From NCBI GenBank assembly GCA_002104905.1, contig MCFE01000629.1, positions 1-51,474 on the forward strand: a stretch of 51,474 nucleotides of DNA, in the 5' to 3' direction. Of this stretch, positions 31,978-42,174 are shown one piece after another. Below the pieces are notes generated by a model. The model searched no databases and was not told where the DNA came from. It saw only the letters and a list, made by a program, of their open reading frames with translations. The number at the start of each line of letters is the position of its first letter. The first letter of the stretch is position 1. Both the position numbers and the translations under genes were made by a program. Source of the stretch: Basidiobolus meristosporus CBS 931.73. Lineage: Eukaryota; Basidiobolomycota; Basidiobolomycetes; Basidiobolales; Basidiobolaceae.

Positions 31978-32110
31978 TTGGTAGCAGCAATAACCAGAAA
32001 CCTTCCTCCTGAAGAAAGAAGAAGCTGCCCTCAAGATGTCCAAAAATCAAGAATGAAGGAATGCTATGCAACAAATCATAGCCCAGCAGCAACTGCTACT
32101 CAAGACCTGT
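31978..32110 (+). pseudogene. Primer site and gag leader of a second, truncated gypsy unit
   Basis: TTGGTAGCAGCAATAACC (primer site), then the leader and gag start (GAAGAAGCTGCCCTCAAGAT, matching Gypsy-2 at about 28,950). It breaks off near 32,110 at a foldback-like end (TTCAATGGAACAAGTG). This makes an LTR-internal-LTR-internal tandem. Confidence 0.65.
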
Positions 32111-33150
32111 AACAATTCAATGGAACAAGTGTAATACACAAGAAACTAATGTTGGTGTCAAATTTATTCAACTCAGATTGCCTGGATATGAATCAGACCA
32201 GATCAGCTGCAGATTACTTAGTTGAATATAAACCTATGAGCAATGGATCAATAAAATCCCATCATTATTTAAGGATAATATTTGGAACAGAATACAGGAT
32301 GTATGACATTGATGGAGATTTAATCACTATGCATGGGGTATTAAATATATTGGGCTTGTTACCCCATATGGATTCAACCAATTGTGGACTTGATCTTTTA
32401 CCAGGCATAATTTAACTTCTTCATCCAAATGGTTGTAAATCATTAATTCCATCACTACAATCATAATTCCTAGTGACTAGTCATAGGACATCAATGCCAA
32501 GTACTGTGGGCCATCTACTGTAGACTACTCAAGGAGATCACTTGTCAAGCATCTCTGCTATTACAACAGCTTTTGCCCTACAAGGTTTCATCCCACCATC
32601 AATGGCAATAAAAGTCCTTGAAGCTTTCATTCCCAGCTGACAGTATTAGAGAACCATCTTGCATAAATTGTTAGCCACTTAGGGCAAGCTTAGAGTACTA
32701 GGCACTTGCCATATAAGGCCTTTGATTATATTGGCCACTTAGTTTAGATGTAACTAATGTAGAGTACATTACAACCATTGGAATGCAATGCAAGTCTTGT
32801 CAAAAGACTTCTTAAGCAGCATCAAGTTGTTAACTTAATTTAGCAGCAAAAGCAGCATAGTGCTGTCACAATTCCATCATCAGATTGTGTGGAAGGGCAA
32901 TAATTTCAAGCTGCTGCCATTATGAGGGACTAATTGGGGAATCCTTAGAGCTGATCCCAATTGTATCCCCCACAGATCCAAGTTATCTTTCATAGGGAAT
33001 AGGATTTTCACTCAAGTCCATGTCAACACAACATTCAATAGCCCCTTTGCATTTGCAGCTAAGTAGGATGCTGATGGATATCTAACTCTGAAGAGGCCCT
33101 GTTTGGAACCCAGATCACTGAGAAAACTTCTCTTACCAGCAAGTTGTGAC
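32111..33150. repeat. Unclassified relics, partly shared with other repeats
   Basis: A plus frame at 32,149-32,415 (88 codons) is not recognised. About 32,440-32,600 resembles 13,080-13,250 and 34,920-35,110. About 32,760-32,990 resembles the transposase tail regions at 5,640-5,830 and 11,500-11,720. The mixture suggests several decayed elements joined end to end. Confidence 0.35.
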
Positions 33151-34200
33151 TAATATACTCAAGAATGCACCATATATCTTGGTATTTGTGATGATTTCAT
33201 CATGTTTTCCTCAAACCCTGAAGATCATGCACTTTTATCACTGAAGTATTCAATAGACTAACAGCTACTGGACTGATTCTCAATGCTCAAAAGTGCAGCT
33301 TTGCTTACCTCAAAATCAATTTAATAGCATTTATAGTCTCACCAGCTGGCCACCAGCTAGGCCCTTTGAAACTGGTTAATATTCTTGATTGGCCAAACCC
33401 CACTAACTCTAATTAGCTTTAATATTATCTTGGTGTATTCAACTACTTAAGGGAGCAAATATCACTCATGACATGATTGAGTGCCCCTTGGATGCATTAC
33501 ACCATAGCCCTGATCTCCCCTCAGCCAGGAATAAGACTTACAACCAAGCCCTGAAGTCACTCTGCCAACTGCCTCCATAAGTACCCACCTTCTACAACTG
33601 AGATATTGCTAAGCTCTTTGTTATTTCTACAGATGAATTTTATGTTGGGTTTGGAGCTGTCCTCTGCTGGGTTGATAATCAAAATTCCCCTCACTGGATA
33701 TCTTTTTAAGTCAGATCCTTACAACCTGTCAAGAGAAATCACTCTTCCACTAAGAGGATGCTACTTATCATGGTTGTTTCTTTGAAGAAGCTTTGCCTGT
33801 GTCTCTGGGGCAGTCCTTTACCTTGTACACAGACTACTAAGCTCTTATATATATCCACAATGAAAAGACTCTAACTCCAATGCTTACCAAATGGCTTAAT
33901 ACTCTACTTGATTATTGATATACAGTTATGAAATGCCCTGTAGCCCTCAATATCATGCTTGACCACCTTTCAAGACTTTTCCAACTTCACCTTAGGAGGA
34001 ACCTATGAATACTAGCATAATCAGTAAGCTTACTGCATCTACCAAAATAATTCCTCAACAACACATTGGCTGGTTGATGATGAAATTTTCATTTATCTTA
34101 TGGACCTATCAGCACTCAAACTGATTTAAAGTGATCAGGTCACCTGGTGCATACTAGTTCAACTTGATCAGAAAAGTATCAATGAAGTTTATTGAATCTT
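33151..34200 (+). pseudogene. Third gypsy lineage, RT-RNase H relic
   Basis: Across frames one reads DDFIMFSSNPEDHALL, LTATGLILNAQKCSFAYLKI and PLKLVNILDWPNP (about 33,190-33,400), the RT palm end and thumb of a Ty3/gypsy polymerase (usually YIDDILIFS... L-LN..KC-F). ALISPQPGIRLTTKP and FYVGFGAVL-like pieces near 33,510-33,665 would be the connection and RNase H. No frame is open beyond about 50 codons, so this is older than Gypsy-1. Confidence 0.55.
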
Positions 34201-35196
34201 CAGGCTTGGTTTGTACCTCTGTGAAAATAAGATTGTGTCTTAGCTAATTTGAGAAATCAACTCTTCCATTCTAGCTTCTACCAAGGCTTATCCTATCTAG
34301 CTCTCCCAAGAACACCAGGCGTATCCTGCATATCAAACCAACTCCTTTGCGTCTGTAGCCAAACCCAGCTGTACCCAAACCAATATTAGACCAGAATAAT
34401 TCTGCTAGTAAATCTGTCACTCTCTGACAACTCCAAGATTCTCCACCTAATTGTCCCTTTGGCTCAGCTAAAACATCCAAGAATTTGGTACACTTTGGTC
34501 TTGAGTACAACAGTGCCTAAATATCTGTATGAGGGCTCTTTAGATATTCCTGGGCCATACTAACATTATTTGGCAATAATAATATGGATCTCACATTAAT
34601 TTGGTTGGTCTAAACTGTGCTTGTGAGCAGGGGAATGAGTGTTTTCAGGGTTGTACTAACAATAAGTTGAAACTAGGTATATATTATGCATGATGGGCCT
34701 TGATATGCACTTACACAGATCAGTGTATATCAGTTGCAGATTTGCTACCAGACCATAGACTTGTGAGTAAAGTCACTAAACCAGTATTTGAGGATGCTTT
34801 TTGCAACATAATGATGGGATGCATGGCAAATGATTGTAATTTAGTCGCAATGCATGGAGATTAGACTCATTAGACTGATTGCACCAAGTCCATCCAGCTT
34901 GTGCCTGATCATTCACCAATCTTGATATGACTTACCCAGCAGAATAGCCACTTCTCTTAAATCTCTTTGCCACCACTGGATATCTTTTGAGACATCAAAG
35001 GTGATCTGCATTAAATGCTGTGGACCATCTACCCAGCTTACTCAGGAAGACCCCTGTTAAACCTCTCTGCTATTACAAGAGCTATTGCTCTTTAAGTGTT
35101 GATATCACTACCAATAGCAACAAAAGTCAAAGAAGCTTTCCTACCCAGCCAACAGCAATGGGAGCCACCTTGCAGATGGTTTGAAAGACCTAGAGC
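34201..35196. repeat. Unclassified dispersed repeat (copy B)
   Basis: Homologous in blocks to 12,181-13,450 (CTGTGGACCATCTACC, CTCTGCTATTACAAG, CAGTTGCAGATTT). The minus frame 34,510-34,271 has 79 codons and no recognised domain. It ends at the Copia-C 5' LTR. Confidence 0.35.
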
Positions 35197-36311
35197 TGTG
35201 GTAAAAAGTTTTTAATTCCACCTAAATACTTACCTAACTTAGTCACTTAGATAGTTTGCTTCAAATCCTATAGAATACTGACCAGACTTCTTGTTGGGAT
35301 TTACTTGGAATATGTTCACCCAAATATCAGATACCCAGAACATGAAAATTCTCAATGCTGTCCAAGCAGCCCCAAGCTGTGCACACATGTTCAAACAGCC
35401 CCAAACTTTGCGCACATGTTCTTGGGACCTTTCCATGTCTATTCTAGCTTCTTGTTATGACAAGACCATGTAAAAGTATAAATTCTACTTTTACATACAA
35501 AATATCATCAAGTGAAAACCACATAATAGACTTGTTCCGTTGGATAGTGCCACATTGAGCCATGAGTGCCAAATGATGCCATAGTGTGCCAGAGAGGCCA
35601 AGTGAGCCTATACTTGGCCACAGAGTGTGAAACATAGCTCTGCATCTTCATGTAAAGCAGCCCCTGTGTTTCACCCATTGTGTTGGAGAAAATCCATTTT
35701 TTGACCTTTTTTTTGGATCAATGTTGTGCAGGATGTGTTAGAGCACAAGCAGATTGAAGATATGCATCTGGTACTCAATACCCATGGCACTCTGAATCTA
35801 GCTCCTGTAGCTTGTATCTTGTCACAAAAATGAATGGCACTATCTTGGTCCACTGGTACTATCTGGCACTATAAGTGCTTTGTATAGATCTTACTTTAGG
35901 GCTAATATTTAAATATAGTGCCAGATAGTACCAGTGGACCAAGATAGTGCCATTCATTTTTGTGACAAGATACAAGCTACAGGAGCTAGATTCAGAGTGC
36001 CATGGGTATTGAGTACCTGATGCATATCTTCAGTTCTCCTGTGCTCTTACACATCCTGAGCTACATTGATCCACAAAAAAAGGTCAAAAAATGGATTTTC
36101 TCCTGCGCAATGGGTGAAACACAGGGGCTGCTTTACATGAAGATGCAGAGCTATGTTTCACACTCTGTGGCCAAGTATAGGCTCACTTGGTCTCTCTGGC
36201 ACACTATGGCATCATTTGGCACTCATGGCTCAATGTGGCACTATCCAACAGAACAAGTCTACTATAGTTGTTCCCCTAATCACTTTCAATATCTCCAAGA
36301 CTATTCCAGCA
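35197..36311 (+). repeat. Copia-C 5' LTR, split by FB-3
   Basis: LTR of about 379 bp without the insert: 35,197-35,528 plus 36,265-36,311. It starts TGTGGTAAAAAG, as does the 3' LTR at 43,905 (TGTTGTAAAAAG), and aligns with the reversed LTR at 45,556-45,913, which lacks the foldback insertion. It ends just before the primer site. Confidence 0.75.
35529..36259. mobile_element. Foldback element FB-3, complete
   Basis: 731 bp: left arm 35,529-35,873, centre 35,874-35,913, right arm 35,914-36,259. Flanks TAATA (35,524-35,528) and TACTA (36,260-36,264) form a 5-bp target duplication with one change. The related LTR at 45,556-45,913 shows the empty site. Confidence 0.85.
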
Positions 36312-36324
36312 GGTTATGAGCCCC
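36312..36324 (+). other. Copia-C primer-binding site
   Basis: GGTTATGAGCCCC right after the LTR, the complement of GGGGCUCAUAACC. GGGCUCAUAACC is the anticodon stem-loop of eukaryotic initiator tRNA (anticodon CAU). Confidence 0.7.
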
Positions 36325-36342
36325 TAGATATCACTCTCTGCT

Positions 36343-37146
36343 ATGTCCACTACTGCCATTACTGAAATTTTTCCCTCTGGTGAAAAGCTGGATAAATCCA
36401 ACTACCAAGTATGGAAGGTGATGATGAAGATGCTGCCACAAGAAAGAGGCCATTGGAATATTGTTATGAGAGGAAATTGCCCTCCCTAAAACATGGGAGA
36501 ATAATTCTTGAAGTACTACAAGAAAGTACAAGGTGCCTTTGACTGTATATGCCTTAATCATAATGACAAATTGGTCATTCAATGCTCAAGAGCAAAAATG
36601 GCAAAGAATGTCTGGAAAGTATTAGAAGACACCTACCAGTCATGCTCAGCTGTTTAGAAGCTGAGTCTTAGACAAATATTCTTTACCATCAAGATATTGC
36701 TAGAAGAAGAAATGAAAAATCTAATTAAAAAAATGACCTTGCTGGTGGATGAGATGGAATCTGTTGACATACCAATCACTGATGAGGATGTGATGGTTGC
36801 CATCCTGAATAGCCTGACAGACAAGCTTCAGGGCCATGTGCCAGCCCAGAGCTCAGAACTGGAGATTTGTCATTATGTTATGTATATTGCAGGCTCTTGG
36901 ATGAAGAATCAAGAAAATCAAGTGGCAACAAGAAGGAAGAAAAATGCTTTGAGAAGCAAAGCTAACAGGCACAGGAGGTATCCCAGACCCTTTAAAGTCA
37001 ACAGCAACCTGTTTTGCAACTACTACAAAAGGAAAGGACACACATCAGACCGGTGCCTCAAAAAGAGAGTTAGTCAGCAGAAAAGCTTGATTAATGAAAC
37101 ACCCCAGCAACTGAAGATAAGCAATTCATATCTGTACCTAGCATGA
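36343..37146 (+). pseudogene. Copia-C gag
   Basis: The ATG at 36,343 begins STTAITEIFPSGEKLDKSNY and VWKVMMKMLPQERG, a DUF4219/UBN2-type copia gag start. The reading frame from the ATG is the same as the open frame 36,697-37,146, with several internal stops between 36,480 and 36,670. The C-terminal zinc knuckle reads CNYYKRKGHTSDRC: the second Cys is Tyr, so zinc binding is impaired. The paralogue at 45,521 has the same start. Confidence 0.75.
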
Positions 37147-37854
37147 CCGCAAACAAGGATTCTCAGAGGAGGTATACTGACTCTGGAGCATCTCAACACT
37201 TTACATACCAAGAAGAGCTATTTACCTAAAATCAGGAAATTCAAACCAAGAAGGTTCTCATGGGTGATGATGGAGCACTTGATGAAGTAGGAGAACAAGC
37301 TGAACAAGCAAGCCTCAAAGCAGTGAAGGAAGCCACAAATGTACCTTCAATGAAGTATTTTATGTACCAGAAATAGCCCAGAACCTACTATTTGTTGCAA
37401 GGCCACAGCAGAAGGACTTGGTCTCAGCTTTGGCAATTCATGATGCAGGATCACAAATTAAAATGGTGCCCATATTGCTTTGGGTGTCAGAAATCTGAAT
37501 TGATGAGCACTGAGCTATATGCTATCATATCTGGATGCCAATGTAGGTAACTCAAGTGAAGAAATGCCAAAGCTTTGTCACAGGAGATTTGCACACATTA
37601 TTTTTGATTTTTTGTGCAAAATGTTCTAAGATCAGCTAATTTCCAGAGTAAAAAATAAAATTCCAGCCAGTTTGGAGCAATGTGAAGCCAGTATATATGG
37701 GAAAAAAGCCAGACAACTGTTCAGGAGCTCTGTGTTAATCAAAACTAAGAAAGTAGCAGATATAATAACTCAGATCTGTGGGGACCTATACAAGCTTAAT
37801 CCTTGATGGTATGAAGTAGTTAATTACTGTTATGGATGATAATACAAGCCGCGC
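37147..37854 (+). pseudogene. Copia-C protease and integrase start
   Basis: YTDSGASQHFTYQ (37,170-37,210) is the copia aspartic protease active site, intact as DSGA. Much of what follows is decayed. SDLWGPIQA near 37,775 holds the first integrase Asp, and MDDNTSRA near 37,830-37,854 is the block just before the inserted Gag-protease element. Confidence 0.65.
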
Positions 37855-38220
37855 TGTGGTGGTGTAGAGGTACTCCTGGGAGAAGCTACACAACTCAAGG
37901 TGTGTGAGGTGTCTGATGGGTGCAATAACCTCTGTGTCTAAACTGCTGGTGTCTTTGTCAATATGTCACTATGGTAAAAGCTCCTGCTTCTTTAGCTCCC
38001 TAGGTGCTCCAAGTGTCTCCAAAGGCCTCTGTGTGTCTTGTGCACTACCCTGAAAAGCTCCTTGATGGCAGGTCTTAGATGTACTGTTGAAGGCAGGTGC
38101 AGTGATCAACTGCTAATCAATAAGGTAGAAGTGTTACTGATAGAAGGGATGATTTATTGATGAGGGATTGCTTTCCCTTAAATACTTTTCCTGATTGCCA
38201 AGTGATTACTAATGACAAGG

Positions 38221-38233
38221 TTCTAGAAGATTC
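38221..38233 (-). promoter_or_regulatory. Heat-shock element in the 3' LTR
   Basis: TTCTAGAAGATTC is a perfect TTCnnGAAnnTTC. It lies 36 bp from TATTTAA. The same site occurs in the 5' LTR at 41,034-41,046, where it would drive the element. Confidence 0.55.
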
Positions 38234-38285
38234 TAGGTATCAGTGGAATTCTTGATGACATCACTATGAGCTAAAAATATGCCAA

Positions 38286-38303
38286 GAATGTCCTGGAAGG
38301 TTC
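38286..38303 (-). promoter_or_regulatory. Second, four-unit heat-shock-like element
   Basis: GAATGTCCTGGAAGGTTC fits GAAnnTTCnnGAAnnTTC with one mismatch (TCC for TTC). The equivalent site in the 5' LTR is at 41,099-41,116. LTR-H1 keeps only part of it. Confidence 0.4.
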
Positions 38304-38736
38304 TAAAAGGCACAGCACTCTCAACCAATCAGGAATCAGTAGTCTGAAACCTGTGCAACATAGAAATACCATATATGGTATTGAAATGGTAGAGATGGTA
38401 ACACAGACCTAGGTCATGTGTCACGGGTACTGACGCGGGTACTTGCCTTATATAGATACATCTACTGATCACAAAGCTGAATAACATCTGGGATAACTAA
38501 TGCTAATAACTAATCAGGGTAAACATCATATGGGGATAATACTGATAATATGGGCAAAAGAAGAATGGGATAATACTGATAAGATAAAATATGGATAAAT
38601 ATATCATAATGACTATATGAATAAACTTGTCTGTGGGAGGTATGTTTACCCTACCACATCCACCCCCCACTTGAGCTAAAAAGTTTCAGGGAACCTTTTA
38701 GCTAACCACTGTAAGTTTGGAGAACAAAGTGCTCTC

Positions 38737-40593
38737 TCAGTCTTCCTCAATGAAGCCACCTGTCCTTTCTTGAGATAGAAATCTACATGATGTCATTGAT
38801 CGGATATTGTTTGAGTCCACACCACAGAAGGTTGCTGTTAGTCCTGGGCTCTCTGAGTATATAGTATACCATGCTGAACCATCTGGGTAGTTCACTGCAG
38901 TTGCTCTTGCTTTTACCTCCCATGGTCTTCCAAGAAGTAATTCAAAGTTAGCCTTTGCACATATGAATACTGGGATCTCATGGGGTATTCCTTCAATGAT
39001 GAGAGGGAAGCTGTGAATAATTCCTAAAAGCTTTGATTGCCCTGAGTTGGCATCCTTCATGCTCCAATTGATATTGGTGTCTATGGGCAATAAGTCTTTG
39101 CATGGTAGTTGTTTCCAAGCCTCCAAAGGCATCACACATATCTCAGATCCACTGTCTATATGACATAGGATTTCTTGATTATGCACAGTTCCTGTAGTTG
39201 TTGCAGTTGCCACTGAGTAGTAGTGTTTCTGGCTTTGATGCAGCTTACTGATATTTTGGCTTCCTTGAACTGTCCTGACCTGGTTGCCTTGAGTTGATTC
39301 AATTGGATGCTTTCTTATTCTGATATGCTCATCCAGAGTCTTTCTTACAGATGGTGATACACTGAGTAGCTCTCCAACCTTGATTGATATGTTGCTTCCT
39401 AATATATGACTTGTCAGAGCCTCTGGGGTACCATTTTGCTTGACTCTAGGCTGCATGTGGTAGTTGTTGGCCTTGGCAGACTCTTGTAAAATTAATGGGG
39501 GTGATGCTTTCTTCTCAATCACAACTTCTGGCTCACATCTTGGTACTTTTGTTGCTGGGCCTGGATTAGCCATTTTTTCAGGATGGTGTCTCTTTGAAGC
39601 ATAAATTGAAGCTATATGATCTTGGGCCTCTCTGGGGTCCTCATAGTCAAAGTTCAGAACTTCAGCTGGATCAAAGTAGTCAGGATCTTCTTCTTCATGG
39701 AGGTGAACCTTTCTTGTATGAGAGGTGACTTGCTTGTAGTGAACTCTCATTCCTCCTTGTCCAAATGCTGTGGATAATTTGTCACCATGCTTACTGACTA
39801 TGTATCCCTGAGGACTATATAGGACATCACCTGTGGATAGTAATGACTGAAGCTCTTGGCAATTTCTCTTGGAATGGTTGGCAGAGTCACACCACATGCA
39901 TGTATATTTGACTTCTTTCTCTACTGGCTTCTGACCATATGCTTTGCTGGCAAGTAGCAAAGAGAGTTTCTCTAGTTGCTGTGTCAGCTCCTGAATTTGA
40001 GTGCTTTGATTGCTGGGATTAAGTATGTCTTGGCTATCTTGGTTTTGTCCTGGGCTTGAAAGAAGCTTTCTGATTGGTGAGGTTTCTTCAGGGGCAAGTA
40101 AAATCTGCTTAGCTAACTGAAATGCAGGCAGTGAACTCATAGCTTTCACAGTAGGATTGTTTTCAATCCTTCTAACCAGGCCTTCTGGTAGTGCTCTGAG
40201 CAGATAGGCAGATAAAGTCAGATCAGTGATAATGCCTTGGGCTTTCAGTGACTCTCCAATTTGCTCAAGGCCACTCAAGTATTCTTTCAATGGTAGCAGC
40301 TTAAACTTGCTATAAGCAAAGTTCTCCAAGTCTTGAAGTGTGTAGTCAACTTGTCTCTCTCCATATTCATCAATCAAGTAGCTCTTCAAGAGGGTCCAGT
40401 TTGTCAGCAGATCATTTCTTTCATATAAAGAGAGCATGATCTCATCAGTGCTGTAGGGGGGCATCTCTTCAGCCATAATGGCCTCAGGTATTTTGTGGGC
40501 TCTGCAGAAAAGCTCCCACCTCTTGATGAAAGCATTAACTTTGGTTCCATCAAAGAAAGGGGTTCCTTGCATTCCTGGTAAAGGTAGATCCAT
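38737..40593 (-). CDS. Gag-protease polyprotein of the non-autonomous LTR element
   Basis: An intact 618-residue protein that would form the particle and cleave it, but supplies no polymerase. Residues 1-165 resemble a Ty3/gypsy capsid (TPFFDGTKVNAFIKRWELFC; LPLKEYLSGLEQIGESLK). A heptad-like Gln/Leu stretch lies at 197-215. Residues 232-245 form a canonical zinc knuckle (CMWCDSANHSKRNC). A long low-complexity linker (about 290-460) follows, then a retropepsin: CHIDSGSEICVMP with catalytic Asp480 and FELLLGRPWE at 550-559. The PIDTNINW block between them is typical of fungal gypsy proteases. The stop is followed by only 65 bp to the polypurine tract. The ATG is the first after the primer site, 53 bp away. 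Confidence 0.9.
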   Translation of the reverse strand: MDLPLPGMQGTPFFDGTKVNAFIKRWELFCRAHKIPEAIMAEEMPPYSTDEIMLSLYERNDLLTNWTLLKSYLIDEYGERQVDYTLQDLENFAYSKFKLLPLKEYLSGLEQIGESLKAQGIITDLTLSAYLLRALPEGLVRRIENNPTVKAMSSLPAFQLAKQILLAPEETSPIRKLLSSPGQNQDSQDILNPSNQSTQIQELTQQLEKLSLLLASKAYGQKPVEKEVKYTCMWCDSANHSKRNCQELQSLLSTGDVLYSPQGYIVSKHGDKLSTAFGQGGMRVHYKQVTSHTRKVHLHEEEDPDYFDPAEVLNFDYEDPREAQDHIASIYASKRHHPEKMANPGPATKVPRCEPEVVIEKKASPPLILQESAKANNYHMQPRVKQNGTPEALTSHILGSNISIKVGELLSVSPSVRKTLDEHIRIRKHPIESTQGNQVRTVQGSQNISKLHQSQKHYYSVATATTTGTVHNQEILCHIDSGSEICVMPLEAWKQLPCKDLLPIDTNINWSMKDANSGQSKLLGIIHSFPLIIEGIPHEIPVFICAKANFELLLGRPWEVKARATAVNYPDGSAWYTIYSESPGLTATFCGVDSNNIRSMTSCRFLSQERTGGFIEED

Positions 40594-40646
40594 GGTCTTG
40601 ATAATTTGTTCTTTCTTAAGTCTTCTAGGGGCAGTTCAGTCAAACC

Positions 40647-40663
40647 CCCCACGTTGGGTGCCA
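40647..40663 (-). other. Primer-binding site of the Gag-protease element
   Basis: The minus strand reads TGGCACCCAACGTGGGG, four bases inside the 5' LTR. It differs at one base from the complement of a mammalian-type tRNA-Lys(CUU) 3' end (TGGCGCCCAACGTGGGG), so a lysine tRNA primer is likely. This differs from the initiator-tRNA sites of the other elements here. Confidence 0.65.
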
Positions 40664-40667
40664 AATA

Positions 40668-41471
40668 TGTGGTGGTGTAGAGGTACTCCTGGGAGAAGCT
40701 ACACAACTCAAGGTGTGTGAGGTGTCTGATGGGTGCAATAACCTCTGTGTCTAAACTGCTGGTGTCTTTGTCAATATGTCACTATGGTAAAAGCTCCTGC
40801 TTCTTTAGCTCCCTAGGTGCTCCAAGTGTCTCCAAAGGCCTCTGTGTGTCTTGTGCACTACCCTGAAAAGCTCCTTGATGGCAGGTCTTAGATGTACTGT
40901 TGAAGGCAGGTGCAGTGATCAACTGCTAATCAATAAGGTAGAAGTGTTACTGATAGAAGGGATGATTTATTGATGAGGGATTGCTTTCCCTTAAATACTT
41001 TTCCTGATTGCCAAGTGATTACTAATGACAAGGTTCTAGAAGATTCTAGGTATCAGTGGAATTCTTGATGACATCACTATGAGCTAAAAATATGCCAAGA
41101 ATGTCCTGGAAGGTTCTAAAAGGCACAGCACTCTCAACCAATCAGGAATCAGTAGTCTGAAACCTGTGCAACATAGAAATACCATATATGGTATTGAAAT
41201 GGTAGAGATGGTAACACAGACCTAGGTCATGTGTCACGGGTACTGACGCGGGTACTTGCCTTATATAGATACATCTACTGATCACAAAGCTGAATAACAT
41301 CTGGGATAACTAATGCTAATAACTAATCAGGGTAAACATCATATGGGGATAATACTGATAATATGGGCAAAAGAAGAATGGGATAATACTGATAAGATAA
41401 AATATGGATAAATATATCATAATGACTATATGAATAAACTTGTCTGTGGGAGGTATGTTTACCCTACCACA
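40668..41471 (-). repeat. 5' LTR of the Gag-protease element
   Basis: 804 bp, promoter-bearing for the ORF on the minus strand: heat-shock element 41,034-41,046, TATTTAA at 40,991-40,997, CArG palindrome 41,180-41,193. Confidence 0.9.
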
Positions 41472-41475
41472 GCGC

Positions 41476-42150
41476 ATGTGTCTGTTTCATGGAAAGAAAG
41501 GAAGAAGCTCTGTTTAAGCTCAAGGAGCTTAAAGCCATGGTGGAGAGAGAAACTGGTCAAATATCCAGAAAATACACTTTGACAATGGTGGAGAATATAC
41601 CTCAAAACTCTTCAGCCACTTCTTGAGAATTCATAGGATAAAGCAAGAGACTAATGAACACTACTCCCCACAGCAAAATGGAGTGGCACAATGTGCAAAC
41701 AGACTGTTACTTGATATTGCAAGATCTATGATCCATGATCAAAATTATCCTATGACTTTTGGGCAGAATTAGTTGCCACAGCTGTGTAGCTTATGAATAG
41801 GAGTAATAGCAGTATACTCTGTGATATACTCCATTTGAAGCCTGGTGCTGATACAGACCAAATGCAGAACATCTAAAAATTTTTGGGTGTAGAACATATA
41901 CTAAGAAACTGCCTAGAAATCAGTCAAAACTTGAGCCAAAAAGTGTAAAATGCATATTTTTGGGCAACTGCAATGAGGGTAGAGCATACTGACTCTGCAA
42001 TATTGAAGCAAAGCAGCTGATCAAGTCCAGGGATGAATTGTTTGATGAGAACTCAAAATTATCACAAAAAAGGACATTGATGCTGGCATATATCTGATCT
42101 CAAGTTTGCCAATAATCAGGATTGAATCAGAGCCAAACAATGAGAACCTC
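41476..42150 (+). pseudogene. Copia-C integrase, second half
   Basis: Continues after the insertion: KKEALFKLKELKAMVERETG, then IHFDNGGEYTSKLFSHFL with the second catalytic Asp intact. HYSPQQNGVAQCANRLLLDI has Gln where the third catalytic Glu (usually NGVAER) is expected. FLGV and a decayed C-terminus follow. Several frame changes occur. Confidence 0.7.
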
Positions 42151-42174
42151 TTTACTCCATAGTGCTCTACAACT

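Larger units (their letters stand above)
37855..38658 (-). repeat. 3' LTR of the Gag-protease element
   Basis: 804 bp, matching 40,668-41,471 without a difference that I could see, and related to LTR-H1 and LTR-H2. Conserved inside: CArG palindrome at 38,367-38,380, heat-shock elements and TATA-like TATTTAA at 38,178-38,184 (minus strand). Confidence 0.9.
37855..41471 (-). mobile_element. Non-autonomous LTR element encoding only Gag-protease
   Basis: 3,617 bp with two 804-bp LTRs that I find identical on reading through, TGTGGTGG...CTACCACA. It is flanked by GCGC on both sides (37,851-37,854 and 41,472-41,475). Removing it restores the Copia-C integrase reading DDNTSRA-CVCFMERKE. The internal 2,009 bp hold a primer site, one intact 618-codon ORF and a polypurine tract (AGTGGGGGGTGGA, 38,659-38,671, minus strand). 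There is no reverse transcriptase, RNase H or integrase, so mobility would need enzymes from another element. It resembles the TR-GAG class described in plants. It is the youngest structure in the window. Confidence 0.9.

Noticed and set aside
29780-36259. Possible CRISPR-like or satellite array from the recurring foldback sequence
   Set aside because: There are only three dispersed copies with individual target duplications, no spacers and no short regular repeats.
35444-36365. Several 60-105 codon ORFs repeated on both strands near 250-640, 29,900-30,440 and 35,440-36,365
   Set aside because: They lie in the arms of the foldback element, so each frame appears twice by symmetry. They are not genes.
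40478-40720. Plus-strand 80-codon ORF overlapping the primer site of the Gag-protease element
   Set aside because: It is antisense to the intact gag start and primer site, and it continues into the LTR.
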